A stretch of 64,000 nt of DNA from Cryptomeria japonica (taxonomy: Eukaryota; Streptophyta; Pinopsida; Cupressales; Cupressaceae): NCBI RefSeq assembly GCF_030272615.1, contig NC_081405.1, positions 308,488,014 to 308,552,013 on the forward strand, written 5' to 3'. A model generated the notes under the pieces. That model did no database searches. It was not told the DNA's origin and saw only the letters and a list, made by a program, of their open reading frames with translations. Position numbers and translations under genes: made by a program. Numbering within the stretch: position 1 is the stretch's first letter; the number at the start of each line of letters is the position of its first letter. Below are positions 10,869-22,800 of the stretch, piece by piece.

Positions 10869-13800
10869 ATGATGAAGAGGGAAGGTCCAAAATTTAACAA
10901 AGAAAGTATATGGAAAGACAGAATGAAGATATACATTAGAAGCATGGGTGTTCAACACTGGAGCTATGTTGAGAATGCCTATGTTGCCCCTACCGATACT
11001 CTCACCGATGACCAAAAGAGAGAGATGCAGGAGAACGAGCAAGTCATGGAAGCCCTAATTAGTAGTTTATATGACATTGAGTTTATTGATGTCCAAGATA
11101 AGGTAAATCCCAAAGAGGTATGGGATACTCTTGAAAATATCTATGGTGGTGATGAGCATGTAAAACAAGCTAAGGAAGAAAGCCTTAGAGAGAAGTTTGA
11201 AGACATGTGGATGGTTGAAGGTGAGACCATTCAATAGTATGGAATAAGAATCAAAACCATTGTTGGAGATATCAAGAGTGCAGGTGGTAAAATGGAAGAT
11301 TCCACTGTGGTAAGCAAAGTCCCGAGATCCTTATTATCGGTCTATGCAATAAGGGTTGCTGCTATTCAGGAGCTGAGATCAATAGACAAGACTAAGGTAT
11401 CCCTAGACTCCATTGCAAAGTTTATAGCTTATGAACTAAATAGTTTTGATGGCAGTGTTCAAAAAACTGAATCGGCTTTTAAAGCTTTTGCTGTACCATC
11501 CAGAAAGGGAAAAGAAGCTAGCACTAGTGGTGAACCAAGACAGAGTACAGAAATGGATGATGAGGAGATTCTAATGGCATTTGAAGCTCTTCTTGCCAGG
11601 AAACTTCCTAAGGGAACCAGCAAATATAGAGATAAGCTTCCTTTGAAATGCTTTTCTTGTAACCGGATAGGACATATTGTTGTAAACTATCCCAATGGTG
11701 ACAACAAGGACAAACTGGAAAGGTTCAAGAAATTCAAAGGAGGAAACTTGAGAAACTATTTTGTGGCAGTTGATGAAGGTGTCATAGATGAGGAATCAAA
11801 GGATGAAGAAAATGAAGATATTGTGTTTGTTGCTGTCAAGGAAGATGTGTCAGACAAGAGGGCTCTTGTCTCCCGATTTGATAATTCCAATGAGTGGATC
11901 ATTGACAGTGGTTGTTCTCACCATATGACTGGTGACCGGAGCAAGTTTTTATCCTTGGAAGAGTATGATGGTGGTGTGGTTCGCTTTGGTAATGATGCAT
12001 CATGCATGGTCAAAGGTAGAGGGTCCATCTCTCTGAATGGAAAGAGTAGTGCTGACAACGTGTATTGGGTTGATGGTCTCAGACACAACCTTCTGAGTGT
12101 TGCCCAGTTGAATGATAGTGGTCTCACTCTGGAATTCAAGAATGGAATGTGCAGAATCAAAGGAAAGAATGATGAATTGGTGGCCACCAGCATGTAGGCC
12201 AGAGGTAATCTATTTCAACTGAATGCAAATATAAGTACATGTCTTATGGCTAAATTTGATGATAGCTGGATATGGCATAGGAGACTCTGCCATGTAAACT
12301 TTGATAACATTGTGAAGGCTAGTAAGATCAAGGCAGTTAGAAGGTTGCCGGTGCTAAGAAAACCGGATAACACCTTGTGCAGAGAGTGTCAATTGGGGAA
12401 GATATCTTCCTCAACCTTTAAAGGTAAACCTTTCACTGCTGACAATTTTCTTGATCTTGTGGATATTGATTTGTGTCGTCCTATGAAAACTAGGAGTGTG
12501 CAGGGTGATAGGTACTTCATGATTCTCACTGATGATTGCTCAAGAATGATGTGGGTCATATTCTTGAGAGATAAGTCTTAAGCTTTTGTAAATTTTAAAG
12601 CCTTCAGAGCATTAGTGGAGAAGGAAAGTGGTAAAAGGATCAAGTGCCTGAGAACTGATCAAGGAGGGGAATTCACCTCCAGTGAATTCAACAAGTACTG
12701 TGAAGAACATGACATCAAGAGGCAATAATCTACCCCCCAGACTCCACATCAAAATGGCCTAGTAGAGAGGAATAATTGGACTGTGGTTGAAGCAACTAGA
12801 ACCATGTTGATTCAAGGAAAGGTAGCTCACACCTTTTAGAGAGAAGCGGTGAGCACTGCAATCTACACAATGAATCGGGTACTCATCAAGAAAGGTAAGG
12901 ATAAAACTCCTTATGAGTATTGGACCGGTAAGACACCTGTGGTTAGCTACTTTAGAGTGTTTGGTAGCAAATTTTACATCAAGAGGAGCGAACACTAGAG
13001 CAAATTTGATGCTAAATGTGATGAGGGAATATTCCTAGGGTATTCTACCAAGAGAAAAGCTCTCAAGTGTTTCAATAATAGGACTCAGAGAATCATGGAA
13101 AGCATCAATGTAAGAGTTGATGAGACCTCTGAGAAAACTGAGGAACCAATAGTGAGCAAGCGATAAATGAACCAGTTGTAACCTTCTGGGAACCGGTTGT
13201 CAGTCAACCAACTACCAGTAATAGTGTTCCTACACCGGTAGATGTAGATGCTGATACTGATGGAGATGAGAATGAAGAAGAAAAGCAAGAGGAATCTATC
13301 AAGACCATTCCTCGGTATGTTAAGCTGAATCACGATCCTAAGCAAATCATAGGAGATAAGGATGCAGGAATCTTTAAAAGAAGAAAGGTCAGAGAAAACT
13401 CATGTATGATCTCTGAATTTGAGCCTAAATCATTCAAAGAGGCACATAAAGATGAATACTGGATCAAGGCAATGGAATAGGAACTTGACCAGATAGAGAA
13501 AAATGGTACATGGTCTTTGGTACCCAGACCGGAGCATAAAAATGTCATTGGTACTAAATGGGTTTTCAGAAATAAGCTGAATGAGGATGGCACAATGATT
13601 AGAAACAAAGCTAGATTGGTGTGCAAAGGATATGCCCAAGAAGAAAGAGAAGACTATGGAGAAACCTTTGCTCCTGTAGCCAGATTGAAAGGAGTTTGTA
13701 TGCTTCTTGCATATGCATCTTTTAAAGGTTTCAAAGTATATCAAATGGATGTAAAATCTGCATTCCTAAATGGTGTACTTGAAGAGGAGGTGTATATAGA

Positions 13801-14896
13801 GCAACCAGATGGGTTTTCCCTATCCGAAGACACTGACATGGTATGTAGGCAACATAAAGCATTATATGGTCTAAAGAAGGCACCTAGAGCATGGCATGAA
13901 TGTCTGCATTCCCATCATGTGAAGATTGGATTCGAGAGAACAAGTGAAGATAGCAATATCTTTGGTGGAGATGACAAGATGAGTCATGAGTTTGCAGATG
14001 AGATGAAGAAAGAGTTTGAGATGTCAATCATAGGGGAGATTAAGTTCTTCATTGGACTGCAGATCCAATAGATGAAAGATGGAATCTTTATCACTCAGTC
14101 CAAGTATGTCAAAGAGGTGTTGAAGACCTTTGGCATGGAAGATAGCAAACCAGTTGGTACACCGATGGTGACCGGTTGTAAACTATCCAAAGAGGATGAC
14201 TCAACATTGGTTGATGAGAAGGAATATCGATCAATGATTGGTAAGTTTCATTATGTAGTGCATAGCAGACTAGATATTCCACATGTAGTTGGCATTACTG
14301 CAAGGTTCCAGAAAAGACCAAGAGAATCCCACTTGGTTGTAGTCAAGTAGATTCTTAGGTATCTGAAGGAAACTGTAGACTATGGATTGTGGTATCCATA
14401 AAGCAAGGATTTCAACTTGAAAGTATACACAGATGTTGATTGGGTAGGTAATGTAGATGACCAGAAAAGCACAACCAGTGGTGCATTCTTTCTTGGTGGT
14501 AGACTGGTCTCATGGATGAGTAAGAAGCAGAGTTGTATCTCTCAGTCTATAGCGAAAGCAGAGTATGTTGCAGCTTTCATGAACTGCACTCAGACAATTT
14601 GGATGAAGCATGTATTAAATGGCTTCAAAGTTCCTATATCGGAACCGGTAAGTATATTTTGTGACAATACTAGTGCAATTAATATCTCCAAGAATCCGGT
14701 TTTGCATTCTAGAACCAAGCACTTTGAGCTTAAGTATCATTTCTTGAGGGAAAAGGTTCAGAACAAAGAGATTACACTGGAACATGTTTCCAGTAAGGAG
14801 CAGTTAACAAACATATTCACCAAGCCTCTCCCAAAGGCCACATTTATGTACTTAAGAGGTGAATTAGGGGTGTTTCCCCTTCAGGAGGTAAACTAA
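10869..14896 (+). pseudogene. Element B gag-pol polyprotein (decayed)
   Basis: One Copia polyprotein reading. Gag (UBN2 type) comes first, then a knuckle CFSCNRIGHIVVNY in which the last Cys is Tyr (about 11650). The protease is WIIDSGCSHHMTGD (about 11897). The pre-integrase HHCC is at 12270-12405. The integrase keeps its triad in IDLCRP, LRTDQGGEF and NGLVERNN. The RT has the [11 protein letters not shown] block, and RNase H lies at 14420-14700. Defects: about ten stops (for example 11235, 12196, 12580, 12726, 12837, 13479, 14069), one frameshift near 13160, and an in-frame gap near 13960 where about 24 codons present in element C are missing. That gap removes the YVDD box. From 13165 the frame is constant to the end. 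Confidence 0.9.
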
Positions 14897-15140
14897 AGGC
14901 ATATGCTCCACATCAGTTAGGTATTGCATAGTCAATTTTTTTTTTTGGATTGATGTGTTGAAGGATGCTACTCCTTAGGGGGAGCAGCATAATGGAACAT
15001 GGAAGCTTGTGCCTCCACTTTGGCATTGTTGTCAAAGGGGGAGAAGATGTGAAGCAAAGAAGATATCTGCAGAAATTGGGGAGAAGATGTGAAGCAGAGA
15101 GATATCTTTGTATATTGCCATCAATGCCAAAGGGGGAGAT
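14897..15140 (+). other. 3' tail of element B with repeated polypurine motifs
   Basis: Contains AGGGGGAG at 14977, AAAGGGGGAG at 15034, TTGGGGAGAAG near 15077 and AAAGGGGGAG at 15129; the last abuts the LTR and is the working PPT. A 40-bp direct duplication (GAGAAGATGTGAAGCA) starts at 15041 and 15081. A T-run lies near 14938. Confidence 0.75.
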
Positions 15141-16625
15141 TGTTGGCATTATGTGAACCGATATGAGGACATAATGACATTGTATGTTGTCATTGATGTT
15201 AATATGCTGAAGAGGTGAGAACCGACATATGTGAGAACTAGTATAACATTGTGAACTGACATTTGTGCCAAAGTGAAGCGGTGTGTTTGTTTAAGATGAA
15301 CGAGTATATGATTATGGGAACCAGCACATGGAAGCTTTGTATTACTACCAGTTGGTAGTCTCAACTTTAGGGTTCTCGGTTGAAGTGCTTCAAGCCTGTG
15401 TGGCTCAACCGGTGACTTTGTGTGATGAGTTGGCATGGTAACGAAGAACGGATCGTGTTGCCATGTAAGCCTTGTGCTCGTGAAGGATCTTGCATGAAGG
15501 ACGTTGTTCCTATCTACCTTGGGAATGTGCGAAGTCTGTAAATGGTGATAACGTGTGATGGGTTATCAACTACCAAGAAATCGGTGGAAAATTAACGATG
15601 GAGAATGTCTTGAGATTGGATCAAGATTGTTGCATTTATTGTAGTGTGCTCAACAGTCAGGATTGAATTGTTTGAATTCCATAACCTAACAAGTTTAGGG
15701 TTTAGAGTTTATGCTACCGACCTATCAGTTTTCCTATAAGGTCGATGTCGTGATTCTTTCTGAGGTTGTTGGCAAAAGTTGTGTGTGTATCCAAGAGAAG
15801 AGACACGTGATTCTTGCCAGACCAAAGGAGAGAAGTTATACTTGTAGAGTGTAAGTGCAGAAGGTGAAGAGGAGCTAAAGCGGATCTACATTGGCATTGA
15901 GTGCTATTACTAAATCATTGTAATACCTGTTGATCTCTAACCACCTCAACAGTTGGAAAATCCCTTAATAGGGTAGCTTTAAGCGGCTTGCTGTAAATCC
16001 TTTAACAGGGTGACTCAAAACCATTGAGTTCTTGAAATCCTCTAACAAGGTAACCTTTAATAGGGTTTAACCCTTAACCAGGTATTCTAGCCATCCCTTA
16101 ACCGGGTGATCCCTAACAAGATTGGTTCCTAACAGAACCTATTGTATCAATCTTTAACCAGACAAGGCTCCTAACAAAGAGGACTTCTAAAGAGTTAAAA
16201 AACAAGCTTGTGGGTATTCATCCCCACCGTAGTTTTTCCCAGTTGGGTTTCCATGTGAAAAATATGTGTGTCATGTGTGATGTCTTCTTCATGTGATGCT
16301 ATGTTGTTTTTTGTCAAGCAGTGAATCATGTTGATCTAGTTGCTTATATGTATATCTTTGATGGTAGATTACCTATTCATGCATTAGGGTGAAATGGAAA
16401 TGAAGTGTTAGATTATATGAGAAGATAAGTGTCAACCGGTTTATGCTTGTCTCAGTTATTCTGGGTTTTGCTGGTTGTACTCTGTTTAAGGACCGGTGTT
16501 ACTGTTTGTCTTTCAATGCATAGTGTCTGCTGACAAACTGGTTTAAGAGTGTGTTTTTGTCTGTACTGATTCACACCCCCCTTTTAGTACCAGTTTGGTA
16601 CTATTCATTCATCATTGAGTTATCA
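15141..16625 (+). repeat. 3' LTR of element B
   Basis: 1485 bp, TGTTGG to TTATCA, pairing with 9325-10797. Differences from the 5' copy are mostly transitions. The CCYTWAACNGGGT repeats recur at about 15960-16130. Confidence 0.9.
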
Positions 16626-16630
16626 CTATT

Positions 16631-17326
16631 ACCATTGGGGATAACTCCTTCAATGATATATTGTGTGTACCCCATTTGACAAACAATCTTTTTTCCATCT
16701 ATACAATCACACATGGAGGAACAAGGAAAACTGTGGAGTTCACACTTGACTCAGTTATCATTAGAGACATGGAGATTAGAGATATGATTGTGATTGGGGT
16801 TGTAGATCATTCATCTCAATTATATTTCTTTTCAGATTTTTTTCCTATTTATGAGGACGATTCTACATATGATGATCACACTTCTTGTGATGATTTTGAG
16901 GAGAACTTTGGGTACTTGAACATGGGGATTCTCGCATGTGACCCCATTCTTGATCCTTTAATTTCATCTCCTCCTCTTGATATCACATGATGTATTGTAC
17001 TTGATGATGTAGATGATGTGACAATTGTGCCTTCTTGTCATTGAGTGCAACAAGATATTCCTTGTCTTCCAGTTTCAGGTTCTTGGGATGACTACTTGAC
17101 AGACACTGTAGATTTGTTTGTGGAATCCTACATTGGAGATTTGGGAGACATCATTGATGATATTCATCTTCTCTTTGATGACGATGATCCTTCTTTGATT
17201 GTTGCGAGGGAACATTCTGACCCTCTTGTTCATTCTCTACACGATCATTCTTTCAAGGTTGACATGATTGTGGATTATTGTACAACAGTTGGAGGAGGTT
17301 TCTTTATTTTTAGAGGAGACATGTGA
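16631..17326 (+). pseudogene. Element A coding sequence, 3' part, with Asp-rich region
   Basis: Continues the frame broken at 9324. The first about 75 codons align with the protease/pre-integrase section of A2 (LTNNLFSIYTITHGG against LTNLLSIYQINHYGN). After about 16845 the similarity stops and an acidic, Asp-rich frame follows (FDDDDPSLIV, DDVDDVTIV). It stays in one frame to 17324-17326, with two TGA codons at 16988 and 17042. No integrase, RT or RNase H motif is present. I do not recognise the acidic part; it could be captured host sequence or a family-specific replacement. Confidence 0.7.
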
Positions 17327-17923
17327 GTCTTTGGAACTTGTTCTACATTCATCTCCACTAAATCTTGGAGTCTCTTTTTCTATAGTTTGGATCAGTACAC
17401 TACCTTTGAAGGGGGTATCTTTCAGCATCGACATGGGGACAATTGAGCAGTTTTCAGAGACTTAATTCATCATGATTTTTTTTCTACATCATTCCTTCGT
17501 GATTGGGGAGACTTCATGGATACATCTTTGGTTTTAGTTCTAAGGGGAGGAATGTTCTTCGATGATCGTGGATCAGTTTATTCATTCATTTTTGAGCTTC
17601 TACCATTAGTGCAAATTCTAAATTGAGGGGGGGGGTACTTAGTCTCTCATCTTCTTCTTCTATTCTAATATAGTGCAGCCTTTTTCCTAACATGGGGTTT
17701 TGTCCCTCACATACTTCCCTGAGATTTATTTTGTATAGTTTTCATCTCTTTTTTGGGGTTTTTTGTTTCCATTTGGTTTTTCTCTCTTTTCCTTCTTTAT
17801 GAGAGATTGCATTTGCATTTGTACATGGGTACCTAACATGGCCTTGTAGCCGGGACCCATCTTGCATTACTTAGTTGCATTGTAGACTTAAGTGCATTCC
17901 CCCAAGTTTCACTTAAGGGGGGG
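17327..17923 (+). other. 3' tail of element A with polypurine tract
   Basis: About 130 bp at the start can still be read as protein in another frame (17268-17465). A G9 run lies at about 17627. The rest parallels the A2 tail (TTGTACATGGGTACCTA and ACCCATCTTGCATT are in both). The PPT is CTTAAGGGGGG ending at 17923. Confidence 0.65.
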
Positions 17924-18398
17924 TGTTGGTATAATTATTTATTCATCTTGGATATAATTACACTACTTAATTTTACTTAGGTACATGCATAACATTGTAG
18001 TTTGCATATGAGACACTTAAAGAGATGTGCATACATTGGGAGTGTATATGTAGGACAATGTCCACCTTTTATGGTGTGATATTGTTGTTACTTTATCATA
18101 TACACTTATTATGGAATGATAATTCCACCTTCTGTGGGTGATCCACCTCATTTGGACTATTTTACTATTCTCCTATCTACCCCTACCAACCCTTGCATCG
18201 CATTGAGCCACATGTCATCATTGTGTGCTCTCTTGTCTCTTAGCCTTTCCTTTATGAGCAGGCTCTTGTAATGATCCAATTGATCTCTTTTGTATCTTGA
18301 TTAGAATACAATTTATTCTCATCAAATATTTTGTCTATCTTGTTATTGTGCTATCTTTTGGTTTCTTTGATCCTGGTTGCTTCAAGCATAATCTTACA
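17924..18398 (+). repeat. 3' LTR of element A
   Basis: 475 bp, TGTTGG to ATCTTACA, pairing with 5921-6396. Confidence 0.88.
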
Positions 18399-18403
18399 AT
18401 TAG

Positions 18404-19250
18404 CTTAAAAGAGGACATAGATAAAATTTTAAGTCCAAGCATATACATCTTAATACTATTACATTTCTCTTATAGTGTATAATGTTTAGTTATGGTTAAA
18501 TCTTGTTTAAATGGTCATTTCTAAACATAGTTCATTTCTTATCTTATTTAATAGTTAATGTGAGATTATCCACTCTCATTCATTGACCATGAATAAGATA
18601 ACTATCATATATAGATTTCCACTTCCAAGAATTGAAAATTTTATAGACTGTTTAAGTGGTTCAATGTGTTTTTCAAAAATAGATTAGAAAATTGGTTATT
18701 GTCATATTAGAATATGACTTGGAGATTAATTGAAAAGAACATTTAAAACTAATGATTGACTCTATGAATGGTTAGTTATACAATTTGGCCTTTATAATCC
18801 CCTTAGTAATTTCATGAGGCTTATGAATGAGGTTTTAAAACCCTTCTTAGGAATTTTTTTTCATCAAATTGAGCTGTAGAAAAGCATATTTATAATGATT
18901 TCTAAGTTAATAATCATTGAAGCTATAGCTTATGGCACTATATAAAAGTCTAGGTCTTGAATATAAGTATACGAATGTTGAATGAAATGAGAGAATTTAT
19001 TTTCACCTTAAATAAAGGATTTGGGTTAGTTTGAATGAATTTTGAGGACATTTTCAATGTTTTCATGCTAACAATGTGTCCATCGATCAAAACTACAACT
19101 ATAGAAAGTTGTTCTACACCACCTCTTGAAAATAATACGTTGATGGCAACAATTTCTAATAATTTTTCATGATCTCTATTGGAAACCCATTCGATCTCAA
19201 TGGCACTGGTCTGTCATTCACCAATCATCTATAAAAAAATAAAAAGGCTT
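18404..19250. other. AT-rich spacer
   Basis: No gene or element boundary recognised. Confidence 0.4.
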
Positions 19251-19254
19251 TCCA

Positions 19255-19850
19255 TAATCAAGGCATATTTTTTATGTGCTATGATGGATGCCCACACACT
19301 ATTCCAAAGGTTCCATTTTATCAAAAGTAGGGAGGATGCAGGAAAAGGTTGTGGAATCTATATTTACACCTCCCAATTTAATTTTCTTGAAATTTTCTAA
19401 TTCTTTTTTATTGTATTTCCTACAATCATTCTGAACCATGAAACAACATTTTATTTCTAGGAATACTACCATGTTTTTTCTAGGCTTTGATGGATGCCCA
19501 TACCTTATTTTCAAGGTATCCATTTTGACATAGGCAGCGTGGATGTTAGGAAAGCTTATAATTTTTTTCTTGAGAGTGTCTAAAGCATGTTTCACCAAAT
19601 TTTTAAAACCATAGAAATTGCATTTTCTTGAAAGTTTCTAATGCTTTTTCAAAAAAACTTTCCTTTTTCCTTTCTTTCATATCCTACAATCATTGCAAGC
19701 GATGAAGCTACTTTTTTTAAGGAATATTGCCATGTCTAATAATTGCAAGCCATGAAGCAACTTTTTTTTGTCTTTCAAGAATGCTACCATGTTTTGTCTA
19801 TGCTTTTATAGACCATTACCTTAAATTATTGAAGCACCATTTGGATCACT
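19255..19850. repeat. Degenerate direct repeats
   Basis: GATGGATGCCCA at 19283 and 19489, TACCATGTTTT at 19467 and 19785, and TCCTACAATCATT about 19421 and 19682 mark loosely spaced copies of one unit. Inside lies a tighter 50-bp duplication, ATTGCAAGC[GC]ATGAAGC at 19692 and 19742. Non-coding. Confidence 0.45.
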
Positions 19851-22800
19851 CAAGAAAATAATAAAATTAATCATGGTTAATTATTGCATAGTCTCTGGGA
19901 TCACACATCATTTGCAACACACCAACAACCTATAATAGGGCCTAAGGTCAATACTAATGAATTCCAAGGTAATGAAAGAAAACACAACTCTGGTTAATAG
20001 TGATTTTAATATCCATTTTTTCACAAATCTACCCCATTGTAATGCCCTACTAAGGAACCCCAGAGGAAAACTCATCTAACTAACTAACCTCAAGAAGCAA
20101 AACACATATTTTTTTTCTAAAGAGATACATGAACTCATTAATCTATAATAAGGAATAACATAATATTTAACATGATAATAAATTAAAACAATAACTCTTA
20201 TGTAATCTAAGGTCTCCTAACATCAATACAAGTAAAAACTAACACTAACTAAGGCATGGGAATATAAGCTATTCTATCCATTATATAACATAATTCTTCA
20301 ACATAAACATAAGAAAATAAAACATTACCATGATATCATATATTTACTAAGTATCATAATTACTCCTAGAAACTAGGTTCATTTTAAATCCAAATCCAAA
20401 TGTTCCTAAGATTATTTTCCATATTATCATGTAACCGTAGCAATTGAACTTAGATAAATGAGACTATGCTCATGAAATATCCTTTTATGTATTACAACTA
20501 AGATCTACTCAGTAAGAACCTAATCATTCATAAGGGATAGATGATACCAACATCGTAATATATAACTCACAAAACAACCACACAATTAACATCATTACAT
20601 TAAATTTGTATTACATTTTCCTCTGAAAGAGAGTGTTTATATAACATAATGAATATAAATATAAATATTTTCTAGATACATGAATAAAATATTACATAAA
20701 AGAATACAACTTGCATCCTGATTCCAAAGCACTTGTAAGTGAAGAATACATAGTCATCCATGAAGCTCATGAACATATCACAAAAATTCCCAATGGAAGA
20801 AAGCATCAATCATCCTACCATGCAAAACACTAAGGACCACCCATAATGCTCTAAAGAATTAAATAAGGCCCGATACACTAAACATAACACAAAGGCTGAT
20901 AGTAACACAATCATGGAAATCTAATGAATACAAGAATGCAACAATCACAAGGACTAGAACAAAACATAACATAGACTACTAGAGGCTTCTGCACAACACT
21001 GCATAGGATAGGGTGCCAAGCTACAACTAAGGAAGATTCTCATCAAATAGCATCAACATGAGTTATCTTAATAGTCTGACCCTCTCCAAACTCTAGAACC
21101 TAATGCCGATTTGACTACCTATGTGAAACCAAACAATCCTTTCATGGAGGCAAGAGAGTTTAATCTTCCATACAGACCTTCTGAATCTCATCCCGAGTCT
21201 AAACAAGCACTCTCGACAATGAGATCTCATCCTCTATGTATACAAGAACACAAGGCATGACTGGGGTACCATCAATTATCTTATTAATGTGTATATTCTA
21301 CCCACCCCTTAGTTCATTTAATTTAATGTTATCACTTGATTAAGAAAAATTCCAAGGGATCTCTTGGTAGCTAGTTAGGGCCCCGACACCCACTTGGAAG
21401 CCATTCTCCCTCACTTGCACCTAGACACCACTAACCTATGGGTAAAAAAATGGATAACAAAAAAATCATACACATATAAGGTATATATAATGATTCATTA
21501 TAATCTATCTCATAAGTAAAGATCTCAAAAATTACGACACAACTTCAATAATACCCCAATCAACAAAAGGGTCAAGTCTTCAATCCACTAAATCATAATC
21601 ATCAAGCATGGGATTGACCCTATGATCACTAATCCAAATCCATGTATCTTTACATAAATCAGACCTTCAAAATATCTCATAAGCACCATGTATCTCACAT
21701 CACATGATGTCAAAATCTAAACCATAACTTACTTTCATATTAACATTACATGAAATGAAAGCATATGGGATCATATAGTACATCACATAACTCATATCAT
21801 AATGAAAATCATAATACAATCTTATATATATCAGATAATATGATCCACATATCCCTCTCTTCATCATATGCACTCATGGCATCAATATGAATGCAAAATA
21901 AGCAAGCCCTAATTGCCGAATGCAAAGAATGAATCGAAAACACATGGATCCATCCCAAAAACATCAACCAGCCTATGGTAAATACACTACTAAATTTCCA
22001 GGATCAAAATAAATCCCCTGGACTCACATGGACTGACATGAGTCTAGAGAACTAATCTAGGAAGCCAAATGGGTTTTCTAGATCAAAATTCCTAGAAAAT
22101 GGGACTGAAAACTAGGGCTAGTTGTGGGCTCATAAAACAACCACCAGTCCACGTCAAAAGAAAAATTAAGAAAATACCCATTTGATAGGGGTGATTTCCC
22201 TTTCAATAAATACAATCAATTAATCCACATGATCAAAATTGAATTCACTTGAGAGGAAACCATAAAAATTATTTAGAAAGACAATCTAAAGAATAAACCT
22301 ATTCACATTGTTTGAACGCACAATAAACAATGAATGCAAATAAATTTCGGAATGGAACAAAATAAAAAAAAACATAGAGAATATAATTTTTAAAAATTTA
22401 AAAAACATTTAAAACTATACAGTAGCAAGTTGCATTCAAATCCAACCTCGAAAGTGTAGAAAGTGTAGAAAGTGTAGAAGAAACGTAGAAGAAAATCTTG
22501 TAAAATCAACTCCTTTGTATCTGCACTTCTAATTTAAGAAATAGAAAAAATTCAACATGAATCCATAGTAGCATTAAACTATAGAAAATCACATACAAAC
22601 TCTCACAAAATTTTCACAAACTCTCTCTCCAAGATCACTGTCAAATGCAATGCAAAAATCCTTCTCCCAAGCACTCACAAACCCCTTTCCATTCCCAAAA
22701 CTCCTACTAGCAATTCAACATGAAAAATCTACCCCTTTTTCCTCCAAAACCCTCTCCTTTCCTTTACAAAAACTATTCCCAAAAATGGGAGTTGGTGTTT

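Larger units (their letters stand above)
9325..16625 (+). mobile_element. Ty1/Copia element B, Sirevirus-like, nested in element A
   Basis: LTRs at 9325-10797 and 15141-16625, flanked by a perfect CTATT target duplication (9320-9324 and 16626-16630). Order: 5' LTR, Met-type PBS, gag-protease-integrase-RT-RNase H, multi-PPT tail, 3' LTR. The long LTRs and the repeated AAAGGGGGAG motifs before the 3' LTR fit the Sirevirus (Maximus/SIRE) group. LTR identity over the first 335 bp is about 93% by eye. The pol is dead through stops, one frameshift and loss of the RT active site. Confidence 0.93.
5921..18398 (+). mobile_element. Ty1/Copia element A (non-autonomous), hosting element B
   Basis: LTRs lie at 5921-6396 and 17924-18398, both beginning TGTTGG and ending ACA. 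The flanks GTTAG (5916-5920) and ATTAG (18399-18403) match at 4 of 5 bases as an old target duplication. A Met-initiator-type PBS follows the 5' LTR and a G-run PPT precedes the 3' LTR. Removing element B (9325-16625 plus one CTATT duplicate) leaves about 5.2 kb: leader, gag, CCHC box, protease and the start of the pre-integrase region, then an Asp-rich tract instead of integrase, RT and RNase H. The leader, tail and LTRs resemble element A2 (36398-42750), the likely autonomous relative. LTR identity is about 91% by eye. Confidence 0.88.
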
